From the NCBI GenBank assembly GCA_001599975.1, contig BCIO01000001.1, positions 2,666,001 to 2,730,000 of the forward strand: a stretch of 64,000 bases of DNA. The letters are read 5' to 3'. A model generated the notes under the pieces. The model had not been told where the DNA came from, made no database searches, and was given only the letters and a program-made list of their open reading frames with translations. Shown piece by piece: positions 1 through 11,347 of the stretch (its first letter is position 1; every line of letters begins with the position of its first letter). The position numbers and the translations under genes are program-made. This DNA comes from Cystobasidiopsis lactophilus. Taxonomy: Eukaryota; Basidiomycota; Agaricostilbomycetes; Agaricostilbales; Chionosphaeraceae.

Positions 1-127
1 CCAACGCAGTTGCTTGGTTGAGCAGGCTGTTCGATTGGTCCTGGACCTGCTCAAGCGCCGGGTCAGCACCAGCAGTATGCGCGTGAGGGTAACGTACGGC
101 GTTGGCTGTGTTTTGCGCGGCAGACAT
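1..127 (-). CDS. N-terminus of an unknown protein (runs off the left edge)
   Basis: An ATG at 127-125 opens a short minus-strand exon (127-98, protein start MSAAQNTANA). It is followed by a likely 51-nt intron (97-47) with a strong GTACGT donor and a GAGCAG acceptor. A second exon (46-1) continues in frame as VQDQSNSLLNQATAL and leaves the window. Too little is visible to name a family; the segment is hydrophilic and Gln/Asn/Ala-rich. The case rests on the good splice signals, the frame continuity and the head-to-head position relative to the nuclease gene that starts at 372. Confidence 0.4.
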   Translation of the reverse strand, partial: MSAAQNTANAVRYPHAHTAGADPALEQVQDQSNSLLNQATAL

Positions 128-371
128 ATTTGTATGGTTGTTGAGAGCGAAGAAGCTTTTAGGAGAGGAAGACGGGCCGCCCCTTCGTTGACGTCAGCGA
201 GGGCTTCAGCCTCCCTCTACCTTGTAGAGCGCTTCTGCCACGTCTTGCTATAGTTTGTGTCTTAAGAGCCTCTGCCCAGCGGGCGTTGGTTCATACAGAA
301 CTGAACTAAACCAACACCACCGTGATCACCACAGACTGCCGCGGAAGTCTAAATCAAGTCTGAGGGCCCCT

Positions 372-2490
372 ATGTCCACCTTCAATGGCTGGTTCTCGGA
401 GCTTGGCACCGTTTTTCGCGCGGACGACTTTTCCACGTCTGCCGTCGAGCCAAACTATTATCTGCTGTCCCACATCCACTCTGATCATTTGAGGCAAGCT
501 ACTCCTTGCCTGGCCGCTGGAACAAGCGTCTCATCTGGCCGCGCAGAGGCTTGCGACGAAAAACGATGCGAGGCAACCTGCTCTGCACACGCACAACTTG
601 GGATCTGGTGCGCCGCTTGGAATCGAATTTGGAGCGAGTCTTGTACACGACTGGTCTGAAGGAGACCAAAGTGCTCCCCTACAAAGCGTTGGAACAAAGG
701 GTCCAGTTCGTGAGTAGTGGTCTCACCAAAGGTTGTTGAGTTAAAGAATGGTCGGGCAGACCGAGCTGGAGTACAACAAGCCCATTGATCTGCCAGGGTC
801 AAGCGGCGATAGCCACTCTTACCGAGTGACGGCCATTGACGCCAACCACTGCCCGGGGTCGTCCATGTTCTTGCTCGAGGCATTCGCCAAAGCCAATCCC
901 GCTGCTCCCACCAACGCCGTGCTGTACTGTGGCGACATCAGAGCTGATCCCAGCTGGGTCCAATCTCTTTGCTCCAATGTTGCTCTAGCGCCGTACATCA
1001 TCGCTGGGCGTAAAGTCTATCCTGGCCCTTCACGCACGCTGGACAATATATACCTTGATACCAGCGCTGCGCTTAGCAAGCGCGAGGTGCCATCCAAGGT
1101 GATGGAGCTCGTCCGTCTAAGAGACCTTGTCGTTCTGACTTTGCGCAGGCAGAGGCCATTCGGTGGACTTTGGAGCTGATGGCCCAGTTTCCTAACGAGA
1201 CCCTCTTCTATCTCAATGCATGGACGACTGGCTACGAAGACTTTCTCATCGCCGTATACGAGAGGTTCAATCAGAAGGTCTGTCGGGCCTGGCGCTTGTC
1301 CCTGGCCTGTCAAATGATGTAACAGCGCAGATCCACGTCGACCGCAACAAGTGGGAGCTGCTCAAATTCGTCCTGGGCCGCGCCAAGCGAGACACTATGT
1401 TCACCCGTTTGCCCAAGCAGACGCGCTTCCACGCTTGCGAAAGAGTCTGGCGCTGCGACGATGTGTGGACCTCCGGCCGCGGCGCATTCGAAATACCGAG
1501 GGACCAGCAGAATCTTCTTTACCAAGCCGGATGGCAAAAGGACTACGGCAAAAGCAAGCGAAACGCAGGCTGTGGTTGCTCGTTTGGCGCCCCTCAGTGC
1601 ATTGGACCGGGCTGTTCCCTCCCAGACCCTGACCAAAAGCACGTCGTCTATGTCAATCCAGCGGAACCCTTCTCTACAAGAGCGTACAAGATTTACCGGA
1701 CCAACTACCTCGGCAAACTGTCGCGACTGCAGGCCACTGACCAGACCCGTCACCAAATCGAGTGGCCCAATCATCTGGTTTGTTCTTCTCAAAGCCTTTA
1801 AGCTGCAAGTACAGTCAGACAATCAGACACCTCGTCTTCACGCAGATCCTGCCGATGTCTCGCCACTCCGCCTTGCCCGAGCTTCTCGCCTTCGTCTCGC
1901 TTTTTCAGCCGTCCACATTGTACCCCAACACGATCTACGATCAAGAACGGTTTCTGGACTACTTTGTTCTCGGTGTCAATTTCGCGGACTGCCTGGCGGA
2001 GGGAGGCTCCGACGCAATCTTCCGGCGCGCAACAGAAGTCGCCGAAGCCGCCTTTTACCAGCGTGCAGAAGGCCAAATCTACCGCCCCCCTTCATTTGAA
2101 GTGATTCGCAAGATGACGAAGGAGCCAGACGAGCAGATCAGCGAGGGCGCCGTCCTAAATCTCGCGGGCGAAGACGACGCGGAGGACGAGATTCGTTTGC
2201 TGCTCCAATTCGATGCCGATTGGATCTCTTGCGATGATGTAGATGATGTCGAGCCTGAAGAACATCAACAGGAGGACGCTGATCCGAGCATGCGCTCGCG
2301 CGAAGGGGAATCAGGCCAGCCGCACTTGCATGTCCGACCTCACCGACTGGCGCGCCGCCTTCCCAGCAGAAGCACCCAGTGGACAGCAACTTTGGACCAA
2401 ATGCGGACTAATCACCACAGTGCGCAACGATTTCCAGCAGAAGAGAAGGACGCCGCCCGCCAGCGCTTCGAAGCCTTCAGCTCAAGATAG
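372..2490 (+). CDS. Artemis/SNM1-type metallo-beta-lactamase nuclease
   Basis: Likely DNA cross-link or end-processing nuclease of the SNM1/Artemis (beta-CASP) family, acting in the nucleus. The first exon contains the HxHxDH metal-binding motif (HIHSDH). Later come DANHCPGSSMFL, VLYCGDIRA and the C-terminal block RHSALPELLAFVSLFQP, all in family order. Six exons fit: 372-493, 547-709, 760-1098, 1149-1277, 1331-1777 and 1846-2490. They sum to 1845 nt, or 614 aa with an intact frame. The first intron (494-546) has a GC donor (AG|GCAAGC). The acidic C-terminal tail after about residue 480 is family-variable. The R-H-S-x-L-P-E-L block resembles Artemis more than PSO2, so I favour DCLRE1C-like; a PSO2 assignment is the main alternative. 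The gene faces the lipase gene tail to tail with about 120 bp between stops. Confidence 0.85.
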
Positions 2491-2612
2491 CTGCCCTGGT
2501 TCCGACCAGACTTTGAATTCTGGTCTAAAAGCTGAAATTACATTCCTCCGGCACTCTAACGAAAGCATGCAACGAAGACTGAAAACACGCGCGAAAAAAT
2601 GACTATGATCCT

Positions 2613-5468
2613 CTAAGGGCCTGCATCGACTCCAAGTAGAAAACGGGCAGATGGTGAGAAAAGCAACCAGGAAGTAGCCCTGCGGCACTCGGTCAGGGAG
2701 ACGCTGACTAGACAAAGGAATGGACGCACATGGCAAGTTGTAGAACTGAGAGGGTCGCTGAACATGGTACAGCACGACGTCCTTGGGTTCCCCCGAAGGC
2801 AGTACGGTCGGATCCAAGTGCAGAGCGCGGCCAGCGGGCAAAAGGTTGGGGTGCGATCCGTCCTCCTCCAACCTCTCCACTTGCAACCGCCTCTCCCATG
2901 CCATCTCCGCCTTTTCGCCATCCGATGTGTTGTCCCAGATGCTTAAAACCGGCGCAAATGTTGCTAAAAGTGGGAAGCGAGAGCGGTGGCGATGCAGGCG
3001 CCCAAGCACTCTTCGCAGGTCACGGATTTGGCTGATGGCCAAGCGGGGCACGATGTCTGCGCCAATGGAGATGGACGATACAAGCGGAGGACTGCCCCTG
3101 GCGCATTCGGCGGCGAGAGCGGCGTCGCAAAAGGGCGGGGCTGCGAAGCAAACGGCTTCGACTGGAATGCCAGCGCCGAAGCCCGATTCACTTGAAGTCA
3201 CCCACGACCCGAGTTCAGGGTTGTAGCTCGAGATCAAAACTGCGATCATGAAGGCCAGACCCGCTCCCAAGCTGTGCCCGGTAAGCACGAGGGAGAAATC
3301 TGGGTGTTCCAGGAGGGCGGCGTGAACTTTTTTGTAAAGCGGAGCATTCGGTCGAAGCAAGGCTTGTGCCGACTGCAGGATCCCACCGTGGCAAGAAAAG
3401 GTTTCGGGTGAGAAGGATGAGATTTGCAGGCTCGAAAGATTCGCTGAGAGGTCGATCACTAGTACAGCCAGATCAGCTCCCGTCTCCTCCAATGGCCAAA
3501 CAGACCAGACAGTACCTATGTCATGCAGGCTCTGTGTCCCTCGGAAGACGACGACAATCTGCCGGTTTTCCTGCAAAGGCCGTCAGTCATCAGTTTGTGG
3601 TTGAGCGACGAGACAGCTCACCATGTCGCGAAGGATGTAGAACGTTGGCTCCCAGCTGGTCTCGCCCGATGAAGTTCCCCAGCCAGAAACGTAAGGTTGC
3701 TGGAGGGCGCAATGCAGAACGCTGTTCTTGTCTGTGAGTTGCGTCAAATGGGCAAAGACGCTGACGGCGGTCGAGTTGCCCGACGGGGTGAAGAGCGGCG
3801 TTGGGGGCGAAACCTTGCGATGGCAAGCAGCTGTCAGAGGAGCTCCGAGAGAATGAAAGAGAAAGGAGGATTCACAATGACCTGGTGGAGCCCGTAGCAA
3901 GCGGTAGCGAAGCGACAGAATCGAGGTAGGGACCGAATCAGCTTGGCGTCCGCGGGCGACAGATCGGAAGCTGTGGCAACTGAGTCGTCGTACAGGTCCG
4001 AAGTGAGGACGCCAGGGCCAAGGGAGATGGGCGAGTCGATTTCAGGGAGGTCGTCGAGGGCAGTCGTTTGGACTTGAGGGGAGATGAGGGTGCCCTCCAA
4101 GATATCCGGGTCTTCGTCCATCTTGATAACCACCAGCGCGTCTTCTTCCCAGTCGCTGCGGTCACTGGACGAACCTTGACGCTTCACGCCAGATTCTCGC
4201 CACGAGAGTCCACCGAGCTCCAGTTTCTTCAGTTGGCCGTCACCCTTTTCTAAATGCCTTTGCGCTGTCAAGCTCTGCACAGCCGCCAGTTCCATCAAGC
4301 CGACGCATATTTGCCACCAAGACAGCGAGTAGCCTTCCTCCGCCTCCACCTTTCGCCACTCGGTCCGGCAGTAGAAGAACTGCTGGATGACCACCTGGCT
4401 GAGCTCCGTCTTGCCTCTGAAATGCAACGAGAGCCACCAGACATAGATGACGATGTTGTAGGCCAGTTCAGCCAGCTCGAGTCCGGTGTAAACCGTGTGC
4501 GAGAGGACAAAGAACCAAAAGCCGGCGAAGTGGGAAATGACAGAGGCCAGGAAGTTGAGAGAGCGGTAGTCTTCCAACTCGACCGAGAGCCAGTCTCTGA
4601 GGTCATCGATCTTCTCCAGGGTCGTCTTGGCGTCGTCGATTGAAGCGTCGTAAGGCTTGCAGTCGCCGAAGTAGTCGTCTCGCGGTGGGTCCGCCCCTCC
4701 TCTCCACGGAAAGCTTTCGGTGGAAGAAGACCCTTCGCTCGTCGACCCCTCTTCCGAGATGATGTTGCTCGGGCTTTCCGTCAGGGAGAGAAAGGTGGCG
4801 GGCGTGAGTCCTTGGACGGGAGGCGGGCGCGGGTCTTGCTTGGCCAAAGGAACAGACCGAGATTCCAAGATGGGGGTCGGCGACAGGATTTGCACCTGTG
4901 CGTGTTGTGTCGTCCTGGCAGCCTGTCGAAAGGGAGTTCGGTGGGAGAGGCCGCGGCGCAGCGCTGTGCGCGTGAACTCCGCTCCGCTGAGCGACAGTCG
5001 CATTTGCGAAGAGTGGGTTTCAAAGGACGACTGCTTCGGTCCTTGGGCGAGAGGTGGCCTCAGGAGCTGAGCCAGCTTGTTGGCTGAGTGCCAAAGGGAG
5101 CCTGGGAAAGCCACGGGTACAGGGCGGCCATTTGCTTTTCCAACAGAAACGCCTTCCAGTCAGTGCATGCTCTTCAAGCAGGGATGAAGAGCGTAAGGCT
5201 CACCCTCGAATCTCCTAGCCTTGGCGGCCTGCAGTTCGGCTCTCTGCCGCCGCCTCCGCTCGAGCAAGCCCAAGAAGTTCTCGGTCGTAGCCCTTAGCAA
5301 GGGGGGAGGAGCCGAGCTGGTTGCGGCTTCGAAAGAGCCAGGGAGCACCAGGTCATCAAGACTGGCGTCCAGCGAACGGCGCCTCGCCTGGGCCTTAAAC
5401 GCTTTGCTAGGGCTCAGGCTCGTCAGAGAGGCCGTTGCAATGGCCTCATAGTCCGACCCAGACGCCAT
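2613..5468 (-). CDS. Class 3 lipase (sn1-diacylglycerol-lipase-like)
   Basis: Serine hydrolase of the fungal lipase class 3 / diacylglycerol lipase type. The start exon (ATG at 5468, MASGSDYEAIATASL) joins over an intron to a long exon whose hydrophobic region lies near 4430-4560 and may be membrane-associated. Further exons carry the oxyanion-side block VVVFRGTQSLHDI, the nucleophile elbow GHSLGAG (about 3280), the Asp region GADIVPRL, and PAGRALHL. A final 50-nt intron restores the family's C-terminal HHLP motif (FSHHLPVFYLES), which supplies the expected catalytic His, and the stop falls at 2613-2615. Read unspliced, the ORF continues to 2482 and lacks this motif, so splicing matters for the annotation. 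It is divergent from pantothenate kinase with 160 bp between starts. Confidence 0.85.
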
Positions 5469-5628
5469 GGCCTAGGCAATAGGAAGCGAAGAAGCAACGA
5501 TAGAAGGGCTGCTGAAGCGGAAGAAAACGACGTCCGTCATCTTGCCCCCCGGCGTCGACAAAGTGCCCGTCACTGTTGTGGTTTCAAGATTTAGAAGCAC
5601 TTAGAGGCGTGTGTAGCCGGCCGCCAGC
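5469..5628. promoter_or_regulatory. Shared promoter of lipase and pantothenate kinase genes
   Basis: This 160-bp gap separates two divergent start codons (lipase at 5468, pantothenate kinase at 5629). Both promoters must lie here or inside the neighbouring 5-prime coding sequence. I see no clear TATA box. Confidence 0.5.
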
Positions 5629-7467
5629 ATGAACAATGCCGCCCTGCCAACGTCAAAGGCTGCGCTCAGCGTCAATATTGAGGGCGCCGCCATTATTGAT
5701 GGCGAGCTGCCGGCACCTGAGACGAGCGACTTGTACTTGCCCAAGCACCAAGAGCTGATCAGCCACATTGCCTTAGACGTATGTACTGGACCTCCAGGCC
5801 GAGCGAGGCTGCGGATCTCATGCAGCTTCGTTTCCACACAGATTGGCGGCTCGTTGGCCAAGGTTGTTTACTTCACCCGCAGCAACAGCAAAGAGCGGCG
5901 GCCAGTGTTCAACACTCCGCCCTCTCCTTTGGACAAATCCGCACCGGCCTCACCAGGGCTCCAACCCCGTCCGAATGGCTTCTTGGGCCCAAAGGCGATC
6001 GAGGACAATGCGTTTGCGTCGACCAGCCTGAGCGTCCGCCGGACGACCACCGCTTCTGCCCTCAAGAGCTCGTTACGGCGCAGGTCCTCCACCGGTACCG
6101 TCCCAGGCGGCCGGCTCAACTTTGTCAAATTCGAGACCGACCAAATTGAGGAGTGCATCCAGTTCATCTCCAGCTTGATCTCCTCCTCGTCGGCCTCGAA
6201 TGGCGTGTCGGTCGAGCAAATGAAGAAGTCGGTGACCATCATGGCAACGGGGGGAGGGGCGCATCTGTTCTACGACAAGCTGGTGCAGGACCTGGGCGTG
6301 GAGGTGCGGCGAGAGGAGGAGATGGACTGCCTCATCACCGGTCTGTCCTTCATCGCGGAGATCCCCAACGAGGTGTTCTGGTACTCCGACGAGCTCGTGG
6401 AAGCCGTCTCGCACCGGCCGCCCGCCTCCTCGCCCAACCTCGACCAGGTCAAGGTGGTCACTTCGACCTCCCTCAACGCCGAACTCCCTCGGCCATCCCC
6501 CAATCCACCGCAATACTCTTTAATCTTTGACTCCCACCCGAAGCCCCAATACCCTTGCATGCTGGTCAACATCGGGTCCGGGGTTTCGATCATCAAAATT
6601 GACGGGGAGGGCCGGTTCGAACGGATATCGGGCACGAGCTTGGGCGGAGGGACGCTCTGGGGCTTGCTGAGCTTGCTGACCGGAGCTGAGTCGTTTGATG
6701 GTAAGCAACCCGTGTGGATGTGCGAAAGGTGTTTTCTAAAGTGCTTTCACCTCGGAACACAGAGATGCTGGCCCTCTCGGATCAAGGTGACAACTCAACT
6801 GTGGACATGCTTGTCGGAGACATCTGTGAGCCCTTTCCGTTCTGGGTCTTGCCTTTGCTTCCGGCTTGAAGTGAGCCTCTGCACAGACGGCTCCGACTAC
6901 TCTAAAATCGGCCTCAAATCGTCCACCATCGCAAGTTCTTTCGGAAAGGTGTTCAGAAAGGGACGGGTGAAGAAGGACTGGCGGCCGGAAGACATCAGTC
7001 GAAGCTTGTTGTACGCCATCAGCAACAACATTGGGCAGATTGCGTGAGCCCCTGACTTTGGCCCTCCCCTTGGGCAACACGTCTCTGACGTATTGGCACG
7101 TTTTATCAGCTACATGAACGCCGAAAAGCACGGCCTCGACCGCATCTACTTCGGAGGATGCTTCATTCGAGGCCACGCGGCCACCATGTCCACTCTAAGT
7201 TATGCCATTAGGTTCGCCCGCTTCCCTCATTTGCGATTTTTTGGGCATAGATGACTCTCAACAACAGATTCTGGTCCAAAGGAACGAAGACGGCTCTTTT
7301 TCTGCGACATGAAGGCGTGCGTGGTGTGCCCTTAGCTCTTTCCGTTCTGGCCCTAACGTTCAGCCCTGCAGTTCCTTGGGAGTGTGGGCGCGTGGCTCAA
7401 GAATGTGGTGTCCGAGGAGGCCGAGGGGGACGTCAACGGGACGCCTATCGAGCGATTGAAAGTGTAA
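5629..7467 (+). CDS. CAB1: Pantothenate kinase (eukaryotic PanK)
   Basis: Catalyses ATP-dependent phosphorylation of pantothenate, the first and usually rate-controlling step of coenzyme A synthesis. Family blocks appear in order: IGGSLAKVVYF near the N-terminus (ATP site), IMATGGGA (6240), YPCMLVNIGSGVSIIKI, GTSLGGGTLWGLLSLLTGA, then after introns EMLALSDQGDNSTVDMLVGDI, GSDYSKIGLKSSTIASSFGK, IYFGGCFIRGH and a C-terminal LGSVGAWLK. The region between about residues 60 and 150 is a Ser/Pro/Arg-rich insertion found in some fungal PanKs and may be regulatory. Several short introns interrupt the 3-prime half. The stop (7465-7467) is only 4 bp from the stop of the convergent ELP4 gene. Confidence 0.95.
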
Positions 7468-7471
7468 CGCA

Positions 7472-8753
7472 TTACCAATCCGCTGCGGTGGCCCCTGTCT
7501 GCTTCTTTGCTTTTGCGGTGGTCCCCTCTTCGGCTGCTGCTGTCCCAGATCCACCTCCGTCCACGTCCAAGTGCAGCGTCTCGATGACAAAGCGCCGCCT
7601 CTTGAGCCTGAAAGCCAGATTGTTGTCCATTCCGCCTGCCCCTGCACTCGCATTCGACCCCGTTCCCAGACCTCTCAAAACAGAGAGTTTGGTGGAAGCT
7701 GGCACTAGCGATTCGAAGGATGGCAATTTGTGGACGTGAAGCAAACCAGAATAGCGGGGGAACTGGGCCGTCATCTCGGACGAAGTGGCAAAAGACTCCA
7801 GCTCTATGACCGCATCGCATGCGTGCTCGAACTTGCGGAGGTGTGCTTGCTGGATTGGAGAGGAGCGGTAGAGATTGGCTGGCAGGGTGACCACTGCTGT
7901 CCGTTGCGATTCGCGACAAAGGCGCCGCAGAGAGTGAAGAAATGCGTAGACATCCTATACGAGCTCTTTCATTATGCCACTTTTCTTGAACGCAATTGCA
8001 AAAGGTCGGGCTCACAGAAGGAGTTGCGTTCCCGAACCACGGGCTCCCAAGAGAGTGCACCGCTAGCCGAGTGGTTGCTGCGGTCGGAAGAGTCCCAAAG
8101 AAAGAAAGGATTTCCTTCAGCTGTGACGTGGGCTCCGCATTGGCTTGGGCGGTTTTCAGGAAGAGACGCTCCTGCTGGGCCGCGTCGAGCTCCATCTTGC
8201 GCGTCACGTCGAACGTAGTGCAATACACATCCGAGTCGACGTCTGTATAGGACTTATCAGCAGGCGCCTCTGGCCGAGCCTGAACGCGGCACTGACTTGT
8301 CGGTGCAGACTTTTCCGCCACCGAGCTTTCGAACTCTTTTAGACCCTCGTACCGGAAGGCGATCTTCATGGCCTTGGTGCTTGATGCAGGTGGCGACGAT
8401 TTTTCGTCTTGCTCTTGCTCTGGCGCAGCCGCGGAGGGGTTGTCGGGCGCCATTAAATTGCTCGCCATGTCGTGGCAGCTGCCGCCCAGCATCTGCTCCG
8501 GCGCCACCAATGCGGCATGTTGTCCAGCACAGCACAACGCTTGAGCGATCCAGAACTTCAAGAGAAGTTTCGAGTAGCTGGAGACGGCGTCTTCCTCCAG
8601 CAAGAGCACACTTCCAACCGGCAGGCCGCCGCCCAAAATGTCGTCCAGCGAGGCCAGGCCCAAGCTCAGTAGCAGCGAACCATTGTACGCCGATATTCTG
8701 GTTCCAGAAACATTCGCTTTGGCAGTTGGCGTGCGCCGTTTGAAAGCGGACAT
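7472..8753 (-). CDS. ELP4: Elongator complex subunit 4
   Basis: Elp4 is a RecA-fold subunit of the Elp4-5-6 ring of Elongator, which modifies wobble uridines of tRNAs. The start MSAFKRRTPTAKANVSGTR (ATG 8753-8751) leads into the family blocks SAYNGSLLLSLGLASLDDIL, GGGLPVGSVLLLEED and KFWIAQALCCAGQHAALVAPEQ. MKIAFRYE follows; in the family this lies just after the site where the chain resumes. Then come LAVHSLGSPWFG, an intron (donor after TPS) and DVYAFLHSLRRLCRESQRTAVVTLP. The C-terminus holds a long Gly/Ala-rich stretch before the stop TAA (7474-7472). The longer reading upstream to 8975 uses no ATG and was not taken. Confidence 0.9.
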
Positions 8754-9182
8754 GAGCAAGGTGGTCGGACGTGTCCACAGGGATGAGTCGCAAGTTTTGC
8801 TCGACGCGCTGGCTCTGGTATTTGGCCAAACGAAGGGTTCTATGATCCCTGGTGGGAAACGGAGTCTTTCACGGAGAGTGGTAAAGATGGTACAATGAAA
8901 TCCATGAGCAGGCAACCAGCCGCACGCGCGAAATCGTAATGAGTGTGAGAAGGTGGGCGTGGTACAGAGGGACAAAGATCAACCTGAGAGCTTGTCAGAG
9001 GGCGCAGCAGCCTCAGGATGTAAAGGAAAGGCAGCTGACAAGTGAGAGATGGCATGAGGCCTACAAAGCGGGCTGCTGGGTGGCGATCTCTTTTTTGCGC
9101 ACTGCAAAGTTGGATTTGCCACCGCGCGAAGCCTTGAACAACCGGTCAATCAGCGATGCGGCCAGCTTGAGCGAGAATTGAA

Positions 9183-10462
9183 TCAATGACGAACCGAACC
9201 CAGCAGCTTTTGAGTGGCGAATCCAAGGAGAACGGAGGAGCAAGAAATAGGGATGGTCAAGGGGAAGAGCAACAAGAAGGCGAGGAAGTGGACGAAGAAG
9301 GTTCGGTAGTTCTCGTCGCGCCAGGAGTAAAAAGGGAGTTCGAAGAAAAGACGGTGGAGGAAGAACTGCAAGGCATCCCAGCGCTGCCTGCGAGCGCCGT
9401 AGATGTTTTGGAGCTCGTCCAGCACTTTGTCGGTCAGCGAAGTCTGATTGATCACTTCCGAAAGGCGTTCGTCCAGCTCTTCGAACCTCTCCTCCGCCGA
9501 GACTCGCATGTATTCCCCCTTGCGCTCGTGGCGTCGAACGGCTTTGACGAGGTCAGTCAGAGGGGCGTCAATGGCATCCCGCAGCAGTCTGATCTCTGCC
9601 TTGCTCGCCGACGTTCTTTTGACCTCGGCCAGATCCTTCTCCAGCTTTTCGACCCTCTTGGTCAGCAAGTCGAACTCGGATGGCGGGAGATTCACGACAG
9701 AGTGCAAGTGGAGGCTGCGCTGCTGGAGAATGTTGAAGAAGTGGGTGACGGGCTTGATGCCGCTCGCAAAGCAAAAGAGGCGAACGGAAAAGTGGTTGAT
9801 GTAGCGATCGGGCTCAGACAGGGCGGGTCGAATGAAGTAGAGCAGGTATGAGCCGATGAAAGGGGCGGCCAGGGTGAAAGCCAGACTGACCAGCTCAGTG
9901 TGGTGGAGCTCGTTGATCGCGGCCTGTCGCAGCTGGTATTCGGTCGAGTCCTTGGCGGCCGACCTGAGGGCCTGCTGCATCTTGGCCGAGATGCGCCTTT
10001 GTCGGGACGAGAAGTACATAACCCAGGGCTGCTTGACGAGATAGAAGAGGTACCAGCTGACGAGGAGCAAGATGAGGACGTCCGTCCAGACCTCAGCGCG
10101 TCCGAAAAGGGCCGATCCCAGGGGAGGGAGGACAGCAAACACCAATGGCAGGTAGTGGTAGGCGTCAAAGCGTTCAGGAGTGTGCGACTCCTGCGCGTCT
10201 TCGGCTGGCGGAGAGCCTCCCTTAGGCGTGCCTTTGGCAGGCGGGACGCCATTGCCTTTGCCTTCTGGGCTCCTGGCCTGCTCTGAGCTGGACGTGCCGT
10301 TGGGTTTCGTGGACTTGCCAGGCGCCTGAAGGACTGTCTTGAGCTCCAAGCTCTCCCCGCGCGCGGTTTCAAGATGCTTGAAAGTCTTACCAATGGGCTG
10401 TGGCGGTGCCTCACGCCGCTCCCAGAAGAGTGGCCTGTGACTGTAGAGCTCGAATCCGACAT
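9183..10462 (-). CDS. Conserved fungal membrane protein of unknown function
   Basis: The start ATG (10462) gives MSDSSSTVTGHSSGSGVRHR and an intron joins it to a Pro/Gly/Lys-rich segment. The body has two to three hydrophobic segments (LPLVFAVLPPLGSALFG, VWTDVLILLLVSWYLFYLVK, FTLAAPFIGSYLLYF). A predicted coiled-coil stretch rich in Glu/Lys/Arg/Leu (about 9420-9680) follows, then a last hydrophobic stretch (FFVHFLAFLLLFPLTIPI). The order PPLGSALFG...DVLILLLV...VKQPW resembles an uncharacterised family I know from fungal genomes. The 3-prime end is uncertain: an overlapping frame continues with coding-like sequence (GFGSSLIQFSLKLAASLIDR) to a stop at 9061. I could not find a convincing intron joining the two frames. 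Confidence 0.65.
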
Positions 10463-10552
10463 GGCGTTCAAAGCATACTTGGCAGCTCGTCTCCAAAGCT
10501 CATGCAAGCCCAAAGTTCATGCCTCGAACTTTGTTGGTGACGGTCCACGACG
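10463..10552. promoter_or_regulatory. 90-bp divergent promoter
   Basis: Only 90 bp separate the start of the membrane-protein gene (10462) from the uS12m start (10553). Both promoters must overlap here or extend into the opposite gene. No TATA box is apparent. Confidence 0.45.
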
Positions 10553-11087
10553 ATGGCGCTCTTCGGCCTCCGCAACGTGTTCCTGCCAGCCCTAGCAAGG
10601 TCCACCATAGCCCCGAGGCAGTTCCACTCGACTGCGCTCCGGCTGAGCACCTTGAATCAGTCCATGCGGCGCAAAGATCCCAGCAAAAAGGCGCCGCCTC
10701 GCTCCCCGGCCCTCATGGGCGCCCCTCAGCGTAAAGGCGTCTGCTCCAAGGTCTTCCTCGCCAAACCCAGAAAGCCCAACTCAGCCAACCGAAGAGTAGC
10801 GAGGGTCAAATTGAGCACCGGCAAGACCATCACGGCGCACATCCCGGGCGAAGGCCACAATCTGCAAGAGCACTCGGTCGTGTTGGTCAGAGGTGGGAGG
10901 GCAAAGGATCTGCCTGGTGTCAAGTACAAGCTGGTTCGGGGAGCATTGGATCTGGGCGGCGTTGCCAGCCGGAATGCAGCGAGGTCCAAATACGGTGCGT
11001 TACGAGTACCTTTTTTGCATCCTAGAGCTTCAGTTGGACTCAAATGTCCGTTGTCTGTCCATCGCAGGCACGAAAATGCCGAAGTGA
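10553..11087 (+). CDS. MRPS12: Mitochondrial small-subunit ribosomal protein uS12m
   Basis: Decoding-centre protein of the mitochondrial ribosome. The N-terminus ([17 protein letters not shown]...) is Arg/Ala/Ser-rich, without acidic residues, as in a mitochondrial targeting sequence. The S12 core follows: [63 protein letters not shown], then [11 protein letters not shown] 73-nt intron (10995-11067) splits the Gly codon, and the last exon encodes TKMPK before TGA, giving 153 aa. The PNS motif at the decoding site and the PGV loop are intact. Confidence 0.95.
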
Positions 11088-11347
11088 AGGCTACTTCGAT
11101 GTCGGGCGAAAATTTAGCTGATCCAATCTACCTGCGCTCGGCCTCAATCTGGCCGTCGGGCAAAGGTATGTGTTTGCAGAACAGGCTTGCTCATCATGTT
11201 GGAGCAAGAAGGGATGCTAAAATGCAAAGCCAGGTATGGACAACAGCGTGGAGACGGCTAGCGACAAAGCCTCTATGCAGGGCGGTGGATGGGGTGAAGT
11301 CAATAAGATGGAATCTATACACACAGAGGAACAAATGGGAATCAAAA

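Noticed and set aside
2482-2612. Lipase apparently lacking its catalytic His and overlapping the nuclease gene
   Set aside because: A 50-nt intron gives the expected HHLP end and a stop at 2613; the longer frame is read-through into non-coding sequence.
9186-9851. 221-aa plus-strand ORF rich in Glu and Gly
   Set aside because: Antisense to the membrane-protein coiled coil; composition is the mirror of that gene.
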